From NCBI GenBank assembly GCA_964452105.1, contig CAYVLI010000005.1, forward strand, positions 12,834 to 18,050: a DNA stretch of 5,217 nt, given 5' to 3'. Below are positions 1-5,217 of this stretch, piece by piece. This stretch comes from CAYVLI01 sp964452105 [NCBI: uncultured Nitrospinota bacterium] (lineage in GTDB: Bacteria > JAUXIQ01). The stretch's first letter is position 1. Each line of letters opens with the position of its first letter. The notes below the pieces were generated by a model that did no database searches, was not told the origin of the DNA, and saw only the letters and a program-made list of their open reading frames with translations. The translations under genes and the position numbers were made by a program.

Positions 1-594
1 CCCCTCGAGCACAGCAAGGGCTATCATCCTCATCCGAAGATGTCCTTCAGTCAGGCCCTGCCCGTTGGCGTGGAGAGCATCGAAGAACAGATGGACATGA
101 CGCTTAAGTCTTTCCTGGAACAGGACGAGCTTAAAAACAGGCTTAACTCGGAACTGCCCGGTGGCCTGAAGATAAAGTGGGTATCCCGGCTCCCGCTCAA
201 GTCCATTTCGCTGCCCCAGACTCCATCCCGGGTAAAATACAACGTATATCTTAATGATGATTCTTTGAACTTCCCCGATGAAGAAGCGCACCGGCGCCAT
301 ATCGAAGAGTACCTGCAAAAGAAATCTATCGTGATTCAAGAGAAAAAAAAGGGTAAAATAAAGGCCAGCGATATCAGGCCCTTCATAGAGAAGATTTCGC
401 TTGAACCAACCGAAGTAAACGGCTATATGCTGGAGGTAACCATAAATCAGCAAGACGGCAGGTCTCTGAATCTATGGACGCTACTCAGCAATATTTACAA
501 CATGAACCCGGCTGACGTGAGGTCGTTGCGGGTGGTGAAGACCGACGCTCAGCTTATTGAAACAGGTGAATATGCCCTCAGAAATCGTGATTAA
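1..594 (+). CDS. Radical-SAM-linked DUF2344 (TIGR03936-type) protein, 3' part; 5' end cut by window
   Basis: The reading frame is open from base 1 and ends with TAA at 592-594, leaving 197 visible residues. An in-frame ATG lies at 40-42, but the codons before it (…SKGYHPHPK) already belong to the family's conserved N-terminal motif, which reads roughly S-x-G-[FY]-x-P-x-P-K-[IM]-S-F-x-x-ALPVG-x-ES. The true start is therefore upstream of the window, and some 40-50 residues are missing if the protein is stand-alone. Known of the family: this domain occurs beside, or fused to, a B12-binding radical SAM protein (TIGR03960 type) and often sits just before RNase G. Its biochemical function is not established. 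The visible part has no cysteine, so it carries no iron-sulfur cluster ligands of its own. A Lys-rich stretch (about 338-366) sits mid-protein, before a final alpha/beta-looking segment. The gene overlaps rng by 23 bases. Whether it is fused to a radical SAM domain upstream cannot be seen here. Confidence 0.85.
   Translation, partial: PLEHSKGYHPHPKMSFSQALPVGVESIEEQMDMTLKSFLEQDELKNRLNSELPGGLKIKWVSRLPLKSISLPQTPSRVKYNVYLNDDSLNFPDEEAHRRHIEEYLQKKSIVIQEKKKGKIKASDIRPFIEKISLEPTEVNGYMLEVTINQQDGRSLNLWTLLSNIYNMNPADVRSLRVVKTDAQLIETGEYALRNRD
564..569 (+). promoter_or_regulatory. Shine-Dalgarno AGGTGA for rng, inside the DUF2344 gene
   Basis: AGGTGA lies two bases before the ATG at 572, with five bases between its AGG core and the ATG. 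It supports 572 rather than the in-frame TTG at 557 as the rng start. The site and the start codon both lie within the last 31 bases of the preceding gene. Ribosomes ending that gene therefore pass over it, which is the usual layout for translational coupling. Confidence 0.6.
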
Positions 595-2113
595 TACAAA
601 CGCCCTCGAGACGAGGGTGGCTCTGCTGGTGAACGATGTGGTAACCGAACTGTACCTGGAGCGCCACAAAGATAGAGGTATAATAAGCAACATCTACAAG
701 GGGGTGGTGAACAAGGTCCTCCCGGGCATGCAGGCGGCGTTCGTGAATATCGGACTGGAAAAGGCCGGCTTCCTTTACGTATCAGACGTGGACGTGATGG
801 ACATCATGGAAGAATATGAGAAAATGATGGCCGGTGAAAACGTCCTGGAGCAAGAAGAGGAAATCGAGCTCAAAAAGAAGAGCAGGCCTTCGAGGAAGAA
901 ATCACACACGATGCCCATAGAGGAAATGATTCAGGAAGGGCAGGAAATAATAGTGCAGGTATCCAAGGAACCCATAGGTTCAAAGGGCTGCCGTGTTACA
1001 TCATACACTACCCTCCCAGGGCGTTACCTCGTATACATGACTACAATAGACAACGTCGGGATATCTCGTAGAATAAGAGACGACACAGAGCGGAAAAGGC
1101 TCAGGAGCCTTGCGAAAAGTCTCAAAAAGCCGGGGTCGGGTTACATAGTGAGAACGGCCAGCGAGGGGGCTAACAAGGATGAATTCCTGTCCGATATAAA
1201 TTTCCTCAACAAACTCTGGGAGGACATCCAGAAGAAGGCCGAAAAAGTATCAGCGCCCGCCCTGCTGTACACCGATCTCAACCTCGCCCTGCGCACTTTT
1301 AGAGACCTATGTACCCAGGACGTAGAAAAAGTGGTAATAGACTCAGAGAAAGAATATCAGGACTGCCTCCAATTCGTGCGCTCCTACATGCCTCACATGG
1401 AGCCAAAGATAAAGCTCTACACAGGAAAGGAGCCCATTTTCGACGTTTACAGCATCGAGCTCGAGATAGAGCGCGCCCTTGGAAGAAAGATATGGCTCAA
1501 GTCGGGAGGCTACATAGTCATAGACCAGACGGAAGCGCTTACGAGCATAGACGTAAACACAGGCCGATACGTGGGCAAGCGTAACCCGGAGGAAACCATA
1601 CTCAAAACGAACCTGGAAGCCATCAAGGAGATAGTTTACCAGTTGAGGTTGCGAAACCTGGGTGGGATAATCATAATAGATTTCATAGATATGTCCCGCG
1701 AAGAGAGCAAGGAGAAGGTCTATTCCACCCTGGAGGCCGCGCTCAAACAAGACCGGGCCAAGGCCAACATCCTGGAGGTTTCAGACCTGGGCCTGGTGGA
1801 GATGACCAGGGAAAGAGTCCGTGAAAGTCTGAACAGGGTTATCTGCGAGCCCTGCCCGTATTGCGAGGGCAAGGGGAGCGTCAAATCGGCCACCACCGTC
1901 TGCTATGAAGTGTTTAGAGAAATAAAGAGAGTCGCCAACTCCTTCCGCCGCTCGAATAAGATTATGGTAAACATTCATCCCAGGGTGGCAGACATGATCC
2001 TGGAAGAAGAGCGGCCCTACCTCGATCAACTCGAGAAGAAACTCAATAAACGCATAATCATAAAAGCCGACTACGATCTGCATATTGAACAGTACGAGGT
2101 TATTAACCTTTAA
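572..2113 (+). CDS. rng: Ribonuclease G (RNase E/G family endoribonuclease)
   Basis: Single-strand-specific endoribonuclease of the RNase E/G family, acting in the cytoplasm in rRNA maturation and mRNA decay. From ATG 572 it has 513 residues, close to E. coli RNase G (about 490) and without the long C-terminal scaffold of RNase E. The N-terminus (EIVIN…ETRVALL) matches the family start. An S1 RNA-binding domain begins near residue 36 (IYKGVVNKVLPGMQAAFVNIGLEKAGFLYV) and carries a charged insert at about 74-113. The 5'-monophosphate sensor pocket is visible as V-R194-T195. The catalytic Mg-binding aspartates are D327 (SIDVNTG) and D370 (IDFIDM), equivalent to D303 and D346 of E. coli RNase E with the same 43-residue spacing. 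The zinc-link follows as C428-P-Y-C431, again at the E. coli spacing. All key residues are present, so it is probably active. ATG 572 is preferred over TTG 557 because of its Shine-Dalgarno and the family N-terminus. The gene is probably co-transcribed with the DUF2344 gene. Confidence 0.95.
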   Translation: MPSEIVINTNALETRVALLVNDVVTELYLERHKDRGIISNIYKGVVNKVLPGMQAAFVNIGLEKAGFLYVSDVDVMDIMEEYEKMMAGENVLEQEEEIELKKKSRPSRKKSHTMPIEEMIQEGQEIIVQVSKEPIGSKGCRVTSYTTLPGRYLVYMTTIDNVGISRRIRDDTERKRLRSLAKSLKKPGSGYIVRTASEGANKDEFLSDINFLNKLWEDIQKKAEKVSAPALLYTDLNLALRTFRDLCTQDVEKVVIDSEKEYQDCLQFVRSYMPHMEPKIKLYTGKEPIFDVYSIELEIERALGRKIWLKSGGYIVIDQTEALTSIDVNTGRYVGKRNPEETILKTNLEAIKEIVYQLRLRNLGGIIIIDFIDMSREESKEKVYSTLEAALKQDRAKANILEVSDLGLVEMTRERVRESLNRVICEPCPYCEGKGSVKSATTVCYEVFREIKRVANSFRRSNKIMVNIHPRVADMILEEERPYLDQLEKKLNKRIIIKADYDLHIEQYEVINL

Positions 2114-2116
2114 CTC

Positions 2117-2121
2117 AAGGG
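2117..2121 (+). promoter_or_regulatory. Weak Shine-Dalgarno AAGGG for the TPR lipoprotein gene
   Basis: AAGGG ends 11 bases before the ATG at 2133, in the 19-base gap after rng. The spacing is a little long, so initiation may be modest. It supports 2133 over an in-frame ATG at 2085, which lies inside rng. No promoter or terminator is seen in this gap, so read-through from rng is likely. Confidence 0.4.
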
Positions 2122-2132
2122 CCATAAACCCC

Positions 2133-2864
2133 ATGAGGGTAAAATCAATTCCATTTTACTCGATTTTATTATTCGGGTTCATTCTTACCGTGAGCGGGTG
2201 TACATCATTGCCCTCCCAGATAAGCGAAGAGACCTCTCCAACGGGGACATCGGTTCGGACCACCGCCGGAAACGAACCTTCCATCGCTAAACAGTTGAAG
2301 TCGGTGGAACACCGCCTGGCATCGCTAGAAAAAAAGGTAGGCATATCCGCGGAGACGGCACTAAAAAACCGATCCAAAATCGACGAACTGAAAGCAAGGA
2401 TGGAAAATTTTGAAATAAAGGGTAACGCACCCGATAGTAAGGCCGTTACAAGCGATATAGCCATCCCCAAAGGATTGAGTCGGGAAAAACTCTATCTTAC
2501 CGCCTATAAGGAATTCCAGTCCAAGGACTACGCCGGGGCAGTTAAGCTGTTCACCGGCTTTCTAAACAGCTATCCACGAAGCATGCTGGCAGATAACGCG
2601 ATGTACTGGGTCGGAGAAGCTTTCTATGAGCAGAAAGACTTCCCCAGAGCCATCGAAAATCTGAACAAGCTGGTCCAGGAATATCCCCGGGCAAACAGGG
2701 CGCCATATGCCCTCTTTCGCCTGGGCACAATTTACGGCCAATCGGGAGATAATCCATCGGCGCTTGCGCGATTCAGAGAACTCATGGAAAAATATCCCCG
2801 AAGCGAACCAGCAAGATTGTCCGCACTGTACGTAGAAAAATTACAGGGAAATGAAGCGAAATAG
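2133..2864 (+). CDS. CpoB/YbgF-like TPR lipoprotein
   Basis: Predicted envelope lipoprotein of 243 residues. Residues 1-22 form a signal peptide (R2, K4, then a hydrophobic core), ending in a lipobox V20-S-G-C23, so C23 should be lipidated. T24 at position +2 is not the inner-membrane retention Asp, and outer-membrane sorting is plausible. Residues 24-50 are a Ser/Thr/Pro-rich linker. Residues 51-93 form a coiled coil with a regular 3-4 heptad (I51, L55, V58, L62, L65, V69, then I83, L86, M90, F93). Three TPR-like repeats follow at about 120-151, 153-188 and 190-225, each ending in YPR and including the LADNAMYWVGEAFYEQKDF signature typical of CpoB/YbgF. E. coli CpoB is a soluble periplasmic protein linking Tol-Pal to peptidoglycan synthesis during division. 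The same job here is inference, since no tol or pal gene is visible. The start at 2133 is chosen because it gives a clean signal peptide; an extension to 2085 would add 16 residues in front of it. A BamD-like role is less likely because of the coiled coil and the C-terminal pattern. Confidence 0.85.
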   Translation: MRVKSIPFYSILLFGFILTVSGCTSLPSQISEETSPTGTSVRTTAGNEPSIAKQLKSVEHRLASLEKKVGISAETALKNRSKIDELKARMENFEIKGNAPDSKAVTSDIAIPKGLSREKLYLTAYKEFQSKDYAGAVKLFTGFLNSYPRSMLADNAMYWVGEAFYEQKDFPRAIENLNKLVQEYPRANRAPYALFRLGTIYGQSGDNPSALARFRELMEKYPRSEPARLSALYVEKLQGNEAK

Positions 2865-2898
2865 CCCGGGCAAGTTTTCCATACAACGATGAAACATC

Positions 2899-2928
2899 TT
2901 GACTACTTCCAACCAGGACATATATATT
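2899..2928 (+). promoter_or_regulatory. Candidate sigma-70-type promoter for dprA-topA
   Basis: TTGACT at 2899-2904 matches the -35 consensus at five of six bases. TATATT at 2923-2928 matches the -10 consensus at five of six with an 18-base spacer. An alternative -10 TATATA at 2921-2926 gives a 16-base spacer. Transcription would start near 2935, giving a leader of about 65-75 bases before dprA. It lies in the only sizeable intergenic gap of the window, which supports it, but it is a motif match only. Confidence 0.5.
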
Positions 2929-2970
2929 GTTCAAGATTTTCGGCCCTGCACAGAGCGTTGTAGATATTTC

Positions 2971-2998
2971 GTTGAGTTCCACTCCTAACAACCTCAAC
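2971..2998 (+). repeat. Short inverted repeat in dprA leader (GTTGAG…CTCAAC)
   Basis: GTTGAG at 2971-2976 and CTCAAC at 2993-2998 are exact reverse complements of six bases, separated by 16 bases. They end two or eleven bases before the two possible dprA starts. A further GTTGT at 2957-2961 can pair with ACAAC at 2988-2992. If real, such pairing would put structure close to the start codon. The arms are short, so chance is a serious alternative. Confidence 0.25.
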
Positions 2999-3009
2999 CT
3001 GTGATCCCC

Positions 3010-4113
3010 ATGGACGAAAAAAGACAACTCTGGGTGGCGCTGAATCTAATCCCGGGGTTGGGGAAGACCACCTTCCGAAGGTTGATAGAACGCTTCGGCA
3101 AACCTGAAGAAGTTTTCAAGGCACAACGAGCAGAACTTAAAGATGTGCAAGGTCTTACCGATAAGACCATCGACGAAATAGTTAATTTCAGGTATGAGGA
3201 TAGGCTGAAACACGAGATGAGATTGATCGATGATAAACAGGTCAGTATTATCACCATGAGCGATTCCACCTATCCTCGCCAGTTAAAGTATATCCATGAC
3301 CCGCCGCCGTTCCTTTACGTGGAAGGCGAAATAAGAGAGGAAGATGCTCTGGCAATAGCCATAGTGGGTACTCGAAACCCAACCTGGTACGGGAAAGAGG
3401 TAGCCTCGCGGCTGGGCGGAGGTCTGGCCAGGAGGGGGTTCACCATTAACAGCGGCATGGCCAGGGGTATCGACAGCCTGGCCCACAAGGCGGCTATGGA
3501 AGCGGGAGGAAGAACCATAGCGGTCCTCGGAAACGGCCTTAACGTGGTTTACCCTCCTGAAAACAGAGCCTTGAAGGATAAGATAAAGGAGCAGGGGGCG
3601 GTCATCTCAGAATTCGTGATGGACGCAAGACCAGACAGGCTCAATTTCCCCATCAGAAACAGGATAATCAGCGGACTCTCTCTGGGAACCGTGGTGGTTG
3701 AAGCCTCTGCTAAAAGCGGTGCGCTGATTACAGCCAATCTGGCCCTGGAGCAGAACCGGGAGGTATACGCCGTGCCGGGCAGCGTAAGCTCGGATAAGAG
3801 CAGAGGGACGAACGCCCTCATCAAAAAGGGCGCCAAGCTTGTGGAAACCGTGGAAGACATAATAGAGGAACTGCCCGCAGAGATGGGCAGGTTCATAAGA
3901 GAGAGAGTAGAAGAGGAAAAGACGCCCCTGCCTGAGCTTTCCCCCGAAGAAGACAGAGTTTTTTCCTTGCTCCATCATGAAGCACAGCATATAGATATAT
4001 TAACCGACAAAAGCGGCCTTCCGGCAAGCAAGGTCGCAGGCATACTCGTCAGCCTGGAGCTGGAGGGACTGATAAAGCAGTTTCCAGGAAAAACATTCAT
4101 AAGAAGCAGATAG
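3010..4113 (+). CDS. dprA: DNA processing protein DprA (Smf)
   Basis: DprA binds incoming or exposed single-stranded DNA in the cytoplasm and loads RecA on it. It is required for natural transformation in competent species and is also conserved in many non-competent ones. From ATG 3010 it has 367 residues, close to E. coli Smf (374). Domains in order: an N-terminal helix-hairpin-helix/SAM-like region (about 1-65, with PGLGKTTFRRL and DVQGLTDKT), and the Rossmann-like DNA-binding core with VGTR (119-122), SGMARGID (148-155), RNRIISGLS (216-224), KSGALITA (from K235) and VPG (255-257). A C-terminal winged-helix domain (about 308-367) completes it. All core motifs are intact. The start is uncertain: GTG 3001 is in frame and would add three residues (M-I-P), and neither start has a proper Shine-Dalgarno. 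ATG 3010 is only weakly favoured, by GTGA at 3001-3004. topA follows after 16 bases, the common dprA-topA pairing, so they probably share a transcript. Confidence 0.95.
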   Translation: MDEKRQLWVALNLIPGLGKTTFRRLIERFGKPEEVFKAQRAELKDVQGLTDKTIDEIVNFRYEDRLKHEMRLIDDKQVSIITMSDSTYPRQLKYIHDPPPFLYVEGEIREEDALAIAIVGTRNPTWYGKEVASRLGGGLARRGFTINSGMARGIDSLAHKAAMEAGGRTIAVLGNGLNVVYPPENRALKDKIKEQGAVISEFVMDARPDRLNFPIRNRIISGLSLGTVVVEASAKSGALITANLALEQNREVYAVPGSVSSDKSRGTNALIKKGAKLVETVEDIIEELPAEMGRFIRERVEEEKTPLPELSPEEDRVFSLLHHEAQHIDILTDKSGLPASKVAGILVSLELEGLIKQFPGKTFIRSR

Positions 4114-4119
4114 GAATAC

Positions 4120-4124
4120 AGGAA
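4120..4124 (+). promoter_or_regulatory. Shine-Dalgarno AGGAA for topA
   Basis: AGGAA in the 16-base dprA-topA gap ends five bases before the ATG at 4130, an ideal spacing that fixes the topA start. It contrasts with the missing site in front of dprA. topA may therefore be translated more efficiently than dprA from the same message. Confidence 0.7.
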
Positions 4125-4129
4125 AAACA

Positions 4130-5217
4130 ATGGGCAAATCCTTAGTAGTAGTCGAATCACCAGCCAAGGTGCGTACGATAAAGAGATACATAGGGTCAGA
4201 TTACGACGTTAAAGCCTCCATGGGCCACGTGAAAGACCTGCCCGTGAAGGAACTGGGAGTAGATGTCGAGACAGGCTTCACGCCCAAATACGTCACGGTA
4301 AAGTCCAAGAGTAAAGTGCTCAAAGAGATAAAAGAAGCCGCCGGTAAGAGCGACCGCATCTACCTGGCCCTCGACCCGGACCGTGAAGGCGAAGCCATAG
4401 CCTGGCACATCGCCCACGAAATAGAATCAGCCAATAAAGGGCAGGACATCTACCGAGTGCTCTTCAACGAGATAACCCGCAACGCGGTAACCCAGGCCCT
4501 GTCCAACCCCGGACGCATCAATCAGAACAAGGTGGACGCTCAACAGGCGCGCAGGATACTGGATCGCCTGGTGGGTTACAAACTCAGCCCCCTGCTCTGG
4601 ACCAAAATACGAAGGGGCCTGAGCGCAGGCCGCGTCCAATCCGTGGCCCTGAGGCTCATCTGGGAAAGGGAAAAAGAGATAATCGCTTTCACATCTCAGG
4701 AGTACTGGAGCATAACCGCCTCCCTGGAAGCGGCAGAACCACCGATCTTCGAAGCCAAGCTGAGCAAAATCGACGGCAAGAAGGCAAACGTCGATAACCA
4801 GGAAAGCGCCAGCGCCATTGTACAAGAAGCCCGCGGCTTGCCCTTTACCGTAGCCAAACTACAGCGCAAGGAACGCAGGAGAAATCCCGCGCCGCCTTTC
4901 ACCACCAGCACATTACAGCAGGAAGCCTTCAAACAACTCCGATTTCCCGGCAGAAAGACCATGGCCATCGCCCAGAAGCTCTATGAAGGAATGGAAGTGG
5001 GAAGCGAGGGAGTGGTCGGGCTTATTACATATATGCGAACCGACTCCACCCGCGTGTCCAGCGAGGCGCTCAGTCAGGCCAGAGAGCACATCGGCAGTAA
5101 CTACGGGAAGGAATATCTGCCCAAAAAACCAAGGGTTTATAAGAGCAAGAAAAACACCCAGGACGCCCATGAAGCCATACGGCCGACCCTACCATCCAGA
5201 AGCCCTGAATCCATTAA
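4130..5217 (+). CDS. topA: DNA topoisomerase I (type IA), 5' part; 3' end cut by window
   Basis: Type IA topoisomerase that relaxes negative supercoils by passing a strand through a transient single-strand break. 362 codons plus two bases are visible, with no stop before the edge. Full-length TopA usually has about 700-870 residues, so roughly half is missing, including any C-terminal zinc fingers. Seen in order: the Toprim domain with E9 (VVVESPAK) and the acidic triad region D82-P-D84-R-E-G-E (LALDPDREGEAIAW), FNEIT (112-116), the QQARRILDRLVGY block, SAGRVQS (165-171), PPFTTSTLQQEA, and GLITYMRTDSTR with the catalytic tyrosine Y301, equivalent to Y319 of E. coli. AHEAIRPT (346-353) follows near the end. 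Every expected catalytic residue is present. Reverse gyrase is excluded because the protein starts directly with Toprim and has no helicase domain. The gene lies 16 bases after dprA and is probably in its operon. Confidence 0.96.
   Translation, partial: MGKSLVVVESPAKVRTIKRYIGSDYDVKASMGHVKDLPVKELGVDVETGFTPKYVTVKSKSKVLKEIKEAAGKSDRIYLALDPDREGEAIAWHIAHEIESANKGQDIYRVLFNEITRNAVTQALSNPGRINQNKVDAQQARRILDRLVGYKLSPLLWTKIRRGLSAGRVQSVALRLIWEREKEIIAFTSQEYWSITASLEAAEPPIFEAKLSKIDGKKANVDNQESASAIVQEARGLPFTVAKLQRKERRRNPAPPFTTSTLQQEAFKQLRFPGRKTMAIAQKLYEGMEVGSEGVVGLITYMRTDSTRVSSEALSQAREHIGSNYGKEYLPKKPRVYKSKKNTQDAHEAIRPTLPSRSPESI

Larger units (their letters stand above)
2865..3000 (+). other. Intergenic gap and dprA leader
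   Basis: These 136 bases separate the lipoprotein gene from dprA. I see the promoter-like pair described separately and, just before dprA, small complementary segments (2957-2998). No convincing intrinsic terminator is present: the palindrome GCCCGGGC at 2864-2871 has no loop and no T-run directly after it. A 24-codon frame (2889-2963) has no ribosome binding site. No tRNA or known riboswitch pattern is recognised. Confidence 0.6.

Noticed and set aside
40-42. ATG as start of the DUF2344 gene
   Set aside because: Codons 1-39 in the same frame already encode conserved family residues (SKGYHPHPK), so the gene continues to the left of the window.
557-571. TTG 557 as the rng start
   Set aside because: It has no Shine-Dalgarno, and the five extra residues are not part of the family N-terminus. 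ATG 572 has AGGTGA in front.
1343-1750. 135-codon open frame on the minus strand inside rng
   Set aside because: It lies entirely opposite conserved RNase G catalytic sequence, has no recognisable domain, and is best explained as a shadow of the + strand codon pattern.
2085-2132. ATG 2085 as start of the lipoprotein gene
   Set aside because: It would put 16 polar residues before the signal peptide and overlap rng. ATG 2133 gives a standard lipoprotein signal.
1781-2134. 117-codon minus-strand frame at the end of rng
   Set aside because: It is antisense to the zinc-link region of RNase G and has no supporting domain.
2864-2871. GCCCGGGC palindrome after the lipoprotein gene as a terminator
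   Set aside because: The palindrome has no loop and no T-tract directly downstream, so it cannot form an intrinsic terminator.
2889-2963. 24-codon small open frame (MKHLDYF…) in the gap before dprA
   Set aside because: It has no Shine-Dalgarno and runs through the promoter-like -35 and -10 elements. A frame this short is expected by chance.
3607-3990. 127-codon open frame on the minus strand inside dprA
   Set aside because: It overlaps the DprA core and winged-helix region, and a second minus frame overlaps it, as expected of composition shadows.
4427-4825. 132-codon open frame on the minus strand inside topA
   Set aside because: It is antisense to conserved TopA blocks and encodes no family I recognise.

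Overview
The window holds five protein-coding genes, all on the + strand and closely packed: the 3' part of a radical-SAM-linked DUF2344 gene, a complete RNase G/E-family gene (rng), a complete CpoB/YbgF-like TPR lipoprotein gene, a complete dprA, and the 5' part of topA. I see no RNA gene, insertion sequence, CRISPR array or other mobile element. The only non-coding stretch longer than 50 bases is the 136-base gap in front of dprA.

Organism: the lipoprotein signal peptide with lipobox and the CpoB-like protein point to a Gram-negative (diderm) bacterium. The order rng / CpoB-like / dprA / topA, and codon use that is rich in ATA (Ile) and AGA/AGG (Arg) at a roughly balanced GC content, would fit a deltaproteobacterial (Desulfobacterota) or Nitrospirota-like lineage. 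This placement is inference from style and gene order. No marker here fixes the taxon.

Layout: (1) 1-594, the end of the DUF2344 gene, overlaps by 23 bases with (2) rng (572-2113), so the two are probably translationally coupled. (3) Nineteen bases after rng, a 243-residue lipoprotein with a coiled coil and three TPR-like repeats begins (2133-2864). (4) A 136-base gap then carries the best promoter-like sequence of the window (TTGACT / TATATT), and dprA (start 3001 or 3010, end 4113) follows. (5) topA starts 16 bases later with a clear Shine-Dalgarno and runs off the right edge at 5217.

How the genes relate: the window looks like two transcription units. The first joins RNA turnover (RNase G and its DUF2344/radical SAM partner of unknown job) with an envelope lipoprotein. 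The second is the widespread dprA-topA pair (single-stranded DNA handling/RecA loading and DNA supercoil relaxation). All catalytic motifs expected in RNase G, DprA and the visible part of TopA are present, so these look like ordinary functional housekeeping genes. No novel system is evident. The points most worth a second look are the conserved coupling of DUF2344 to RNase G, the charged insert in the RNase G S1 domain, the lipidated CpoB-like protein away from tol-pal, and the dprA leader, which lacks a Shine-Dalgarno but has a promoter and small complementary segments.
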